NCBI RefSeq assembly: GCF_001189235.2
Contig: NZ_LFIP02000002.1
Location: forward strand, 124,411 to 188,410
Source: Bradyrhizobium embrapense
Lineage (GTDB): Bacteria; Pseudomonadota; Alphaproteobacteria; Rhizobiales; Xanthobacteraceae
DNA length: 64,000 bases
Direction: 5' to 3'
Shown: positions 53,413 through 62,185 of the stretch, in pieces
Layout: each line of letters opens with the position of its first letter
How positions within the stretch are numbered: position 1 is the stretch's first letter
The notes under the pieces: generated by a model
The model's input: only the letters and a program-made list of their open reading frames with translations
What the model was told of the DNA's origin: nothing
Databases searched by the model: none
Translations under genes and position numbers: made by a program

Positions 53413-54135
53413 ATGGACACCGTCAAATACCGCCTGAACGACGCGCGACTGGCGCCGCGGCGGACGAAACTCGAGATTCCGGGCTGGGCCGGCAACCGTG
53501 AGCCGCGCACCGACGGCTCGCGCGAGCAGGTCTGGCATTGCGTGCCGTTCTCGGAAGGCGCGCAATATGGGATCGAGCTGTTCTATCCCTATGATTTCGA
53601 GCTGCACGTCACCACGAAGGACGGAAGGTTACAACTCGACGCCAATTGGGGTGAGCCGCCGGACAGCGGCGTGCAGTGGCCGCCGTTCCGGAATTTCGGC
53701 GACGTGTTCTACACCTACCAGATATTGCTCGATCTCAAGGTCGAGAAGGGCATGGCGATCCGTACCGAACCGCATCCGCGCTTCTACACCGATCGCACCG
53801 ACACCGTTCCGATCGCCGTTCCGGCGCTCGTGCGCAATTGGTGGCCGATGATGTTCTTCACAGTGTTCAAGGCGCCGGCGGAAGGGCGGACCCACATTTT
53901 CCGGCCGAACGAACCATTCGCCCAGATCATCGTGATTCCCGAGGAAGCGAACTTTCAGCTCGAGCAGATGGGCGAGGAGGAGGCCGCCGAACGCGAATTG
54001 CAGGCGCGCCGCATCTACAACAATCGACCCAAACTGGCCGCCGGAACGGAATGGACGTCGTCATCGGACACGGTGTTCGACGGCACGTATCGCCATCTGC
54101 ACCGCGCCGCGAAGGAGAAGGCGCGTCAGGACTAA
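53413..54135 (+). CDS. Conserved cytosolic protein of unknown function (DUF6065-like)
   Basis: A 240-residue protein from ATG 53413, after AGAGGATG. It has no signal or membrane segment. Recognisable strings are VPFSEGAQYGIELFYPYDFE, a VQWPPFRNFGDVFYTYQILLDLKV stretch, HPRFY and FRPNEPFAQIIVIPEEANFQL. The content suggests a cupin-like or beta-sandwich protein. It may be DUF6065, but I cannot confirm this. It is divergent from mbfA, sharing the AT-rich control region, so it may also respond to iron. It ends at a terminator shared with the His-rich gene. Confidence 0.72.
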   Translation: MDTVKYRLNDARLAPRRTKLEIPGWAGNREPRTDGSREQVWHCVPFSEGAQYGIELFYPYDFELHVTTKDGRLQLDANWGEPPDSGVQWPPFRNFGDVFYTYQILLDLKVEKGMAIRTEPHPRFYTDRTDTVPIAVPALVRNWWPMMFFTVFKAPAEGRTHIFRPNEPFAQIIVIPEEANFQLEQMGEEEAAERELQARRIYNNRPKLAAGTEWTSSSDTVFDGTYRHLHRAAKEKARQD

Positions 54136-54155
54136 AACGGCGCCGCATCATGGTC

Positions 54156-54188
54156 GAAAAATACAACGGGGCCCGTGGGCCCCGTTGT
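54156..54188 (-). terminator. Strong terminator between convergent genes
   Basis: ACAACGGGGCCC and GGGCCCCGTTGT form a perfect 12-base stem with a two-base turn at 54163-54188. On the minus strand it is followed by TATTTTTCG, so it is a good Rho-independent terminator for the His-rich gene. It also blocks read-through from the plus-strand gene. Confidence 0.85.
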
Positions 54189-54210
54189 CGCATCACCAAA
54201 GTGCCATCGC

Positions 54211-54579
54211 TCAGTAATCGCGACGGTAGAAGCTGTGATGATGATGGTGGTGATGATGATGATGGTAGCGCCGATAGCGCGGCACCACGATGACCGGGCG
54301 ATCGTAGTAGCCGCGGCGATAGTAGCCGTGATGATGGTGGTGGTGGTGGTGATGATGGTAGTAGTACTGTGCGAGCTGCACGTTCTCCCGGACCGGGGCG
54401 GGCGCAGCCTCGTCGAGCGCCTGCAGCTTTGCGGAGGCGTCCGAGATCGGCTCCAGCAGGTCCGCATATGAGTTCGCCTGCAGGACGTCGGCCGGGTTAG
54501 GCCCAGGCGCAGCTTCGGCGGCACCAACCGCGCCGAACGCGGCCACCGCTCCCAGAAGTCCAGCGATTTTCCTATCCAT
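54211..54579 (-). CDS. Exported extremely His-rich protein (two runs of ten His)
   Basis: A 122-residue protein from ATG 54579 (MDRKIAGLLG), with a signal peptide ending AEAA. The N-terminal half is an ordinary Ala/Asp-rich segment (PADVLQANSYADLLEPISDAS). The C-terminal half holds two runs of ten histidines, YYYHHHHHHHHHHGYYRR and RRYHHHHHHHHHHSFYRR, joined by a Tyr-Arg-Val linker. The organisation suggests a periplasmic metal-binding or buffering protein. I do not recognise a family. Its position within 2 kb of mbfA is suggestive of a metal link only. Translation is supported by a start with signal peptide and a matched terminator. Confidence 0.75.
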   Translation of the reverse strand: MDRKIAGLLGAVAAFGAVGAAEAAPGPNPADVLQANSYADLLEPISDASAKLQALDEAAPAPVRENVQLAQYYYHHHHHHHHHHGYYRRGYYDRPVIVVPRYRRYHHHHHHHHHHSFYRRDY

Positions 54580-54793
54580 CTTTGCTCTCTCCTCAAAAAG
54601 TCGCCGGACCGACCGCCGGTTTCTAGCAACGCCAATCATTGCCTAATGTTTCGTGAACCGCGCATTAACGCCCTGTGAGGGGATCGCGGCGGCAGACATC
54701 CGCATCTGACGTGGGACGGATGCCGGTTCGCGCGAGGAAAGCCTGCCGAAACAAGGATCTGGAGCGACTGATTCGATCAGAACCGAAGCGGCT

Positions 54794-55939
54794 CTACCTT
54801 GCACGCGCGAGGAACTGAAGCAGCAGCCGGCTCACTTCGTCCGGCTGCTCCTGCTGCACCCAGTGACCGGCGCCGTCGACCAGATGGCAGCCGATCATTT
54901 TGGTACAGGCCTTGGTCTGCATCGTCTCGAACACGCCGGGCCGCTGATAGGTGCCCCAATCCTGCTTGCCCGAGATGAACGCGGACGGCTGGTCGATCGT
55001 GCGGCCGCTCCAGGTCTGCAGTTCCGCGGTGAACGCGCCCGATGTGCCGCAGCGGTACCATTGCAGCCCGCCCTGGAATCCCGTGCGTTGATACTCGGCG
55101 CTGTAATAGGCGAGGTCGCGGTCCGGCAGCCAGCTGTTGGCGGCGATCACTTCGCGCGACGGCATCTCCTCGGCGACCGTCGCGGCCATATCCTTGGCGA
55201 GATCCATCACATAATAGGTCGGCAGCTTTGCGAGTTCGCCCGCCGACCAGGATTGCAGCTGATACGGCTTGTTGTCCTTCCAGTCGGCGCTCTTGTGATG
55301 GTAGTAGGCGCGCAGGAAATCGTGCACGCCTTGCGGTGCGCGATGCATGTCGTCGTTGGCCTGATACGTCGAATAGTACCATTGATAATGCTTGCGCGGG
55401 CGCGGCAGTGCCGCCAGCTCGCGATGCACCGGGTCTTCGCCCGCGGGCTTGCCCGGTTCATTGGCGGTGTTGAACGGCAGCGACGGCGGTCCGGCGAATG
55501 GTGCGCTCATCATCACGACCGCGCGGAACACATCGGGGCGGATCAGCGCGCACCACGCCGCGACCGACGAGCCGAAATCGTGCCCGATCACGGCATCGAC
55601 ATGCCGGTAGCCGAACGCCGCGACCAGCCCGAGCGCATCGCGCACCAGATTGGGCAGGCGGAACGACGCGAGCTCGCCGTCATATTCCGCGCTCCAGCCT
55701 GACGTGCGGCCGTAGCCGCGCTGGTCCGGCGCGATCACGTGATAGCCGGCCGCGGCGAGCTTCGGCATCACCTTGCGCCAGGAAAACGCCAGCTCCGGAA
55801 AGCCGTGCAGTAGCAACAGGCAGGGGCGGCCTGACGTTTCGAAGCCCGCCTCGAGCACATGCATGGTGAGGCCGTTGATCCCGTCGACATAACGCGAGCG
55901 GATGGTGGAGGGGAGCGGGACGTCGGGGAGCGTTTCCAT
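54794..55939 (-). CDS. Epoxide hydrolase-like alpha/beta hydrolase
   Basis: A 381-residue hydrolase. Motifs are LLLLHGFPELAFSWR (oxyanion), PDQRGYGRTSG, and nucleophile elbow IGHDFGSSVAA with Asp as the nucleophile, as in soluble epoxide hydrolases. A long cap domain follows (about 170-290), and the catalytic His is in GAGHWVQQEQPDEV. There is no signal peptide. It is a second member of the Asp-nucleophile group in this window; the other is at 422-1360. Its 5' gap to the exported protein (56042) is short, and the two are divergent. Confidence 0.88.
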   Translation of the reverse strand: METLPDVPLPSTIRSRYVDGINGLTMHVLEAGFETSGRPCLLLLHGFPELAFSWRKVMPKLAAAGYHVIAPDQRGYGRTSGWSAEYDGELASFRLPNLVRDALGLVAAFGYRHVDAVIGHDFGSSVAAWCALIRPDVFRAVVMMSAPFAGPPSLPFNTANEPGKPAGEDPVHRELAALPRPRKHYQWYYSTYQANDDMHRAPQGVHDFLRAYYHHKSADWKDNKPYQLQSWSAGELAKLPTYYVMDLAKDMAATVAEEMPSREVIAANSWLPDRDLAYYSAEYQRTGFQGGLQWYRCGTSGAFTAELQTWSGRTIDQPSAFISGKQDWGTYQRPGVFETMQTKACTKMIGCHLVDGAGHWVQQEQPDEVSRLLLQFLARAR

Positions 55940-56041
55940 CTGGGATCACCTGTTGGGCATCGCCGCAGAAGCAGCGCATTTTGCTGTATGCTGGCGGCCA
56001 TTGATTCACGATAGCAACTTTGCCGACGGGATGCATACCGC

Positions 56042-56548
56042 ATGCGCCACACGAGGATTGCAGGGCTGCCCGGCTGGAAGTCGCGTTTCGGCGTGATGAT
56101 CGTGGCCGCTGGCCTGGTGCTGACGTGCGCGGCCCGTGCGGCCGACATCAAGCAGCTCACCGAGAAATTGCCGCGCGCCTATATCGGTGAATTCCTGTGG
56201 GATGGCGACAGCACGGTGCAGAACGTCGTCATCACCTTCGACAAGGTCAAGGCGCTGAACGAGCAGAACGCGGAAGCCCGCGGCTGCGGTTCGTACGAGG
56301 CCGGCCGCCACATGACCAAGATCGACGTGCAGATGTTCATCCGGCTGTCCGATCTCGAAGTCGAGATCTTCGAACGCTCGCCCGACGGCGACGCAGCGTT
56401 CGAAACCGACGGCAGCCATCGCGGCAAGCTGTCGGAGGATTTTCAGCAGATCGACGCGCAGTGGACCTCCACCGCATCAGGCAAGCATGGCCAACTGCAT
56501 CTGCGTGCCTCGGCAAAGGTGGCGTGCGAACCGGCGCAGGATTTGTAG
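56042..56548 (+). CDS. Exported protein of unknown function
   Basis: A 168-residue protein with an N-terminal hydrophobic segment (residues 15-34, FGVMIVAAGLVLTCAARAA), probably a signal peptide. The mature region has mixed strands (YIGEFLWDGDSTVQNVVITF, VQMFIRLSDLEVEIFE) and a pair of cysteines (RGCGSYE and KVACEPA). I do not recognise a family. It is divergent from the epoxide hydrolase-like gene and converges on the acyl-CoA synthetase (58 bases between). Confidence 0.6.
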   Translation: MRHTRIAGLPGWKSRFGVMIVAAGLVLTCAARAADIKQLTEKLPRAYIGEFLWDGDSTVQNVVITFDKVKALNEQNAEARGCGSYEAGRHMTKIDVQMFIRLSDLEVEIFERSPDGDAAFETDGSHRGKLSEDFQQIDAQWTSTASGKHGQLHLRASAKVACEPAQDL

Positions 56549-56606
56549 CGCTGCATAACGCCGCAAGCGTTGTCCATCCTCCCCCTCCAGTGGAAGACAG
56601 GACGAA

Positions 56607-58151
56607 TCACACTTTCCCGGTTGCCTTCGGCCAATACCGGTCGCGCAGATGGCGCTTCACCAGTTTGCCGGTCGGCGTGCGCGGCAGCTCCGTCTCGAAG
56701 TCGATGCTCTTCGGGCATTTGATCGGCGACAGATGCTGGCGGCAGAAGGCGATCAGCTCGGCCTCGAGCTCCTTGCCGGCCTTGGCGATGTCGTGCGGCT
56801 GCACCACGGCCTTGACCTCTTCGCCCATCTCCTCGTTGGGTACGCCGAACACCGCGACGTCGGAGACCGCGGGATGCGTGATCAGCACGTCCTCGGTCTC
56901 CTGCGGATAGATGTTTACGCCGCCCGAGATGATCATGTAGCTCTTGCGGTCGGTGAGATACAGGAAGCCCTCCTCGTCGAGGTAGCCGACGTCGCCGAGC
57001 GTCGACCAGCCCTTGGCGTTGTAGGCCTTCTTCGTCTTCTCGGGATCGTTGTGATAGGAGAAAACGGGCGCGTCGGCGAAATAGACCTGGCCGATTTGCC
57101 CCGTCGGCGCCTCCTCGTCGTTCTCGTCGAGGATCTTGACCTTGCCGACCACGGCGCGCCCGACCGTGCCGCGATGGGTCAGCCATTGCTGCGAGGTCGA
57201 GACCGTGACGCCGTTGCCTTCCGAGCCGGCGTAATACTCGATCAGGATCGGCCCCCACCATTCGATCATCTTCGCCTTGACGTCGACCGGGCAGGGTGCC
57301 GCGGCGTGGATCGCACCTTTCAGCGATGACACCTTGTAGCGGGCGCGGACCTCGTCGGGCAGCTTCAGCATGCGCACGAACATCGTCGGCACCAGCTGCG
57401 ACTGCGTCACCTTGTGCTTCTCGACTTGCTTCAGGAATTCCTCGGCGTCGAAATGCTCCATGATGACGGAGGTGCCCCCCAGCACGGTCGCCATCATGTT
57501 GAAGCGCAAGGGAGCCGCGTGGTAGAGCGGCGCCGGCGACAGATAGATCGAGTCGGCATTCATGCCGCACATGTCTGCGGTGAGAATCCGCAGGAACGGG
57601 TTCGGCACGTCGATCCGGTTGCCCTCGAACTCCTTCTTGATGCCCTTTGGTCGGCCGGTGGTGCCGGAGGAATACAGCATGTCGTAGCCGGCGACCTCGT
57701 CGGCGATCGGCGTGGTCGGCTGCGCGCCGGCCTCCTTGTCGTAGGAGCGGAAGCCCGGGGCCGGCTCGTCCATCATGTAGAACAGCGGTTCGCCGGGTTC
57801 GCCCTTGATCAGGCCCTTCACCTTGTCGGCGCACTGCGGCGTGGTGATGAACACCTTCGCGCCGCAATCCCTGATGATGTAGGCGATCTCCTCCTCGGTC
57901 AGGTAGCGGCTGATCGCCGTGTAATACAGCCCCGAGCGCTGCGCGGCCCAACAGATCTCCATGAAGGCGAGCCGGTTTTCCATCAGCAGCGCGATGTGGT
58001 CGCCGGGCTTCAGCCCGAGCGAGCGGAACAGATGCGCGCCCTGGTTCGAGAGCTCGTCGAGCTCGCGATAGGTGATCGCCTTGCCGGACCCCGCCATCTG
58101 GTAGGCGATCTTGTCGGGCGTATTGCGTGCGTGGATCGACGGATGGGTCAA
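56607..58151 (-). CDS. AMP-dependent acyl-CoA synthetase
   Basis: A 514-residue ligase. Codons upstream of TTG 58151 translate an intergenic repeat, whereas GAGGAAAC lies just before TTG, so I start there (MTHPSIHARNTPDKIAY). Motifs are YSSGTTGRPKGIKKEF, the A5 motif YYAGSEGNG, the hinge region TDRKSYMIISGGVNIYPQETE, and PRTPTGKLVKRHLRD with the catalytic Lys. It lies downstream of the thiolase on the minus strand, in a side-chain beta-oxidation cluster. The natural acid is unknown. Confidence 0.88.
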   Translation of the reverse strand: MTHPSIHARNTPDKIAYQMAGSGKAITYRELDELSNQGAHLFRSLGLKPGDHIALLMENRLAFMEICWAAQRSGLYYTAISRYLTEEEIAYIIRDCGAKVFITTPQCADKVKGLIKGEPGEPLFYMMDEPAPGFRSYDKEAGAQPTTPIADEVAGYDMLYSSGTTGRPKGIKKEFEGNRIDVPNPFLRILTADMCGMNADSIYLSPAPLYHAAPLRFNMMATVLGGTSVIMEHFDAEEFLKQVEKHKVTQSQLVPTMFVRMLKLPDEVRARYKVSSLKGAIHAAAPCPVDVKAKMIEWWGPILIEYYAGSEGNGVTVSTSQQWLTHRGTVGRAVVGKVKILDENDEEAPTGQIGQVYFADAPVFSYHNDPEKTKKAYNAKGWSTLGDVGYLDEEGFLYLTDRKSYMIISGGVNIYPQETEDVLITHPAVSDVAVFGVPNEEMGEEVKAVVQPHDIAKAGKELEAELIAFCRQHLSPIKCPKSIDFETELPRTPTGKLVKRHLRDRYWPKATGKV

Positions 58152-58179
58152 AGACGTTTCCTCAAACAAGGTGGTGGTC

Positions 58180-58300
58180 CCGGCGAAAGCCCGGACCCAA
58201 CCACCGATCTTTTTTGTTGAAATGAGCTGTGCTTCGGCTCGCCATAACCACATCGACCTGTGGTTATGGGTCCCGGCTCAAGGCCGGGACGACACCTTTT
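58180..58300. repeat. Intergenic inverted repeats before the acyl-CoA synthetase
   Basis: GGTCCCGGCGAAAGCC at the left and GTCCCGGCTCAAGGCCGGGAC at the right belong to a common hairpin family. Between them, CCATAACCACA (58242-58252) and TGTGGTTATGG (58259-58269) are perfect 11-base arms around a six-base loop. The region separates thiolase from acyl-CoA synthetase, both on the minus strand. Confidence 0.7.
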
Positions 58301-58347
58301 GTATGGAGACTCTTGCGGCCTCTCAACGCTTCTAGAGGTCGGCGCTC

Positions 58348-59520
<1,173 letters not shown>

Positions 59521-59590
59521 CTCTGATCTCCCTGATGTTTCTGGATTGGGCGGCTTGAAAGTTGGGCCGGATTTAAGGGGCGGCTCAGCA

Positions 59591-59613
59591 TTTAGTCAAT
59601 CAATCAATTAACT
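59591..59613. promoter_or_regulatory. AT-rich repeat in the thiolase/TetR divergent region
   Basis: TTTAGTCAATCAATCAATTAACT contains three CAAT steps at four-base spacing and partial dyad symmetry (GTCAAT...ATTAAC). It lies 71 bases upstream of the thiolase start and is the only AT-rich block in the gap. It is a candidate binding site for the adjacent TetR protein. Confidence 0.35.
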
Positions 59614-59631
59614 CTTGAGTGCAGCCCCGCC

Positions 59632-60360
59632 ATGGGCTTATGTGCGGCCTCGATTTACCGTCGAGCCCAGAACCCAAGCGGGACCAGAGCGCAGTTGAAT
59701 ACCAGCGTACCGACGAAACTTCCGGCCGGCAAAAATGCCACCGCCGACAAGCTATTGGTCGCAGCCAGCGAGCTGATGATCGAGCGCGCCTCGATCGAGG
59801 TCTCGCTGTCCGACATCGCGCAGAAGTCGGGCGTCAACGCCGCGCTGGTGAAATATCATTTCGGCAACAAGGACGGGCTGTTGCTGGCGCTGCTCGCGCG
59901 CGACGCCGCCACCGAGATCTCGCAGCTCGAATATCTCATCAGCCAGCCGATCACGCCGTCGGCGAAACTGCGCCTGCATATCGGCGGCATCATTCGCGCC
60001 TATCACCAATTCCCCTACATGAACCGGCTGATTCATTATCTCCTGCACGAGAGCTCGACTGCCGCCGCGAACGAGGTGTCGAAATTCTTCGTCGCGCCGC
60101 TGCTGGATTTCCACCGCCGCCTGCTGGCCGAGGGCATCAAGGCCGGGGAATTCCGCAAGATCGATCCGGTGCTGTTCTACACCAGCCTGATCGGCGCCTG
60201 CGATCACCTGTTCTTCGGCCGCCACGCGATGTCGCGCGCGGTCGGTGTCGGTCCGGTCACCGACGAGGTCTGCCGCGAATACATCAAGCACATGGAAGCC
60301 TTGATCTTCGGCGGCGTGCTCAATCCCGATAAGGAAACGGCAGCGGCCGCTGCCGGATAA
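59632..60360 (+). CDS. TetR-family regulator of the side-chain oxidation cluster
   Basis: A 242-residue regulator. The helix-turn-helix is in about residues 55-85 (VSLSDIAQKSGVNAALVKYHFGNKDGLLLALL). The C-terminal helical domain has DPVLFYTSLIGACDHLFFGRHAM and ends in an Ala-rich tail. The real start is unclear: ATG 59632 gives a non-conserved 30-residue lead, while TTG 59695 is another choice. It lies between the divergent thiolase and the downstream HSD10-like, hydratase and ligase genes and probably represses them, with an acyl-CoA as inducer. Confidence 0.87.
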   Translation: MGLCAASIYRRAQNPSGTRAQLNTSVPTKLPAGKNATADKLLVAASELMIERASIEVSLSDIAQKSGVNAALVKYHFGNKDGLLLALLARDAATEISQLEYLISQPITPSAKLRLHIGGIIRAYHQFPYMNRLIHYLLHESSTAAANEVSKFFVAPLLDFHRRLLAEGIKAGEFRKIDPVLFYTSLIGACDHLFFGRHAMSRAVGVGPVTDEVCREYIKHMEALIFGGVLNPDKETAAAAAG

Positions 60361-60405
60361 CAAGTTCAAGTCTAGAGAAGAAACGCCCAAGGAAAGGTTG
60401 TTCCC

Positions 60406-61164
60406 ATGCAGTTGAAAGACGTTGCCGTTCTCATCACCGGCGGTGGCTCCGGCCTCGGTGCCGCAACCGCGCGCGCCATGGCCGCCAAGGGCGCCAAGAT
60501 CGGCGTGATCGACCAGAACAAGGAAAACGCCGAGAAGGTCGCCGCCGAAGTGAAGGGCGTTGCCCTGCATGCCGACGTCACCGACGAGGAAGCGATCAAG
60601 GCCGCGATCGCCAAGGCCGAGGCCGCGCACGGCATCGCGCGCGTGCTGATGAACTGCGCCGGCATCGGCGGTTCGCAGCGCATCGTCGGCAAGGACGGCG
60701 TCTATCCGCTGGCGAAGTTCGCCCGCATCATCAACGTCAATCTGATCGGCACCTTCAACGTGCTGCGCCTGTTCGCCGAGCGCCTCGCCACCGCCGAGAC
60801 GATCGGCGAGGAGCGCGGCGTCGTGATCAACACCGCGTCTGTCGCGGCCTATGAAGGCCAGATTGGCCAGATCGCCTACTCGGCTTCGAAGGGCGGCGTC
60901 GTCGGCCTCACGCTGCCGGCCGCGCGCGATCTCGCCAGCCTGAAGATCCGTGTCAACACCATCGCCCCCGGCCTGTTCCTGACGCCGCTGCTGATGGGTC
61001 TCAGCGAGGAAGCCCGCAAGAGCCTCGGCGCTCAGGTCCCGCATCCGGCCCGCCTCGGCGACGCTTCGGAATACGGCAACCTCGCGGTCCATATCGTCGA
61101 GAATCCGATGCTCAACGGCGAAACCATCCGCCTCGACGGCGCCATCCGCATGGCCCCGCGCTAG
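60406..61164 (+). CDS. 3-hydroxyacyl-CoA dehydrogenase, SDR type (HSD10-like)
   Basis: A 252-residue SDR. The cofactor loop is ITGGGSGLGAATARAMA, with Asp in VIDQNK for NAD. The active site is NTASVAAYEG followed by YSASKGGVVG (intact YxxxK). The pattern of MNCAGIG and PHPARLGDASEYGNLAVHIVENPMLNG matches type II 3-hydroxyacyl-CoA dehydrogenase. It lies 45 bases after TetR. In the cluster it would oxidise the 3-hydroxyacyl-CoA before the thiolase. Confidence 0.9.
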   Translation: MQLKDVAVLITGGGSGLGAATARAMAAKGAKIGVIDQNKENAEKVAAEVKGVALHADVTDEEAIKAAIAKAEAAHGIARVLMNCAGIGGSQRIVGKDGVYPLAKFARIINVNLIGTFNVLRLFAERLATAETIGEERGVVINTASVAAYEGQIGQIAYSASKGGVVGLTLPAARDLASLKIRVNTIAPGLFLTPLLMGLSEEARKSLGAQVPHPARLGDASEYGNLAVHIVENPMLNGETIRLDGAIRMAPR

Positions 61165-61165
61165 T

Positions 61166-61293
61166 ACCTTCTCCCCTTGTGGGAGAAGGTGGCGCGCAGC
61201 GCCGGATGAGGGGTTTCTCTCCGCGGAGACAGACCCCTCACCCACGCGAACACGCGGCACCCACGCGCATGCCCTCTCCCACAAGGGGAGAGG
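61166..61293. repeat. Intergenic palindromic repeat, family B, copy 2
   Basis: ACCTTCTCCCCTTGTGGGAGAAGGT forms a hairpin at the left, and CCCTCTCCCACAAGGGGAGAGGG at the right. Between are GATGAGGGGT and ACCCCTCAC with a TCTCCGCGGAGA core. It matches the element at 22418-22585 in order and motifs and again precedes a GTG-initiated gene. Confidence 0.8.
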
Positions 61294-61337
61294 GCGCATC
61301 AATTGCCGCCGCATTTGCAGATGCAGGAGTGTAACGC

Positions 61338-62144
61338 GTGTCTCAACCGCTGCTGATCGAACATCATGACGGGGTCGATTGGATCACGCTCAATCGTCCC
61401 GAAAGCCTCAACGCGCTCGATCCCTCGCTGATCGATGCGCTCAATGTCTATTTTCAGGGCCTGCAGCGCAATCGCGATACCCGCGTCGTGGTGCTGAAGG
61501 GCGCCGGCGCTAATTTCTGCGCCGGGCTCGACCTCAAGCATGCGATGGCGCGCCGCGGCGGCCAGGCTGAACCGCCCGGCGTCACCGAGTCGCTGGACTC
61601 GCAGCGCCGCATTGCCGACATCGTGATGCTGATGCGGCGCGCTCCGCAGCCGATCATCGCGCTGGTGCAGGGTGCGGCCGCCGGCGGCGGCTTCGCGCTG
61701 GCGCTCGCGGCCGACATCCGCATCGCGGCGACAAACGCGCGGATGAACTGCGCCTTCATCAAGCTCGGTCTCGGCGGCTGCGACATCGGCACCAGTTACT
61801 TCCTGCCGCGCCTCGTCGGCGTGTCGGTCGCCTCAGAATTGATCCTCACCGGGCGCTTCATCAACGCCGATCGCGCGCTTGCCGTCGGCCTTGTGTCCGA
61901 AGTGGTCGAGGCCGCCGATCTCGATACCGCTGCCAATCCCTACGTCGACGCGATGATGACGGCCTCGCCGGTCGGCCTCCGCCTCTCGAAGGAATGCATC
62001 AACATGAGCGTCGACGCCGGCTCGATCGAGGCCGTGATCGCGATGGAGGATCGCAATCAGGTGCTGTGCAGCCGCTCGGAAGATTTTCAGGAAGGCATCA
62101 GGGCCTTCCTCGAGAAACGAAAGCCTGTCTATATCAGGCGCTGA
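61338..62144 (+). CDS. Enoyl-CoA hydratase/isomerase family protein
   Basis: A 268-residue crotonase starting at GTG 61338, preceded by CAGGAG. Motifs are LNRPESLNALDPSLIDAL, the oxyanion loop GANFCAGLDLK, and GAAAGGGFALALAADIRIA. The second-Glu position reads LGLGGCDIGTSYFLPRLVG, where Asp-Ile-Gly takes the place of Glu. This pattern, close to delta-isomerase-like or 1,2-dehydratase-like members, is common in actinobacterial and rhizobial side-chain catabolism. It lies between HSD10-like dehydrogenase and the ligase. Confidence 0.87.
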   Translation: MSQPLLIEHHDGVDWITLNRPESLNALDPSLIDALNVYFQGLQRNRDTRVVVLKGAGANFCAGLDLKHAMARRGGQAEPPGVTESLDSQRRIADIVMLMRRAPQPIIALVQGAAAGGGFALALAADIRIAATNARMNCAFIKLGLGGCDIGTSYFLPRLVGVSVASELILTGRFINADRALAVGLVSEVVEAADLDTAANPYVDAMMTASPVGLRLSKECINMSVDAGSIEAVIAMEDRNQVLCSRSEDFQEGIRAFLEKRKPVYIRR

Positions 62145-62185
62145 GAACAGATCCTCAAAAGGACAAGAATTCCGGGAGACGCAAA

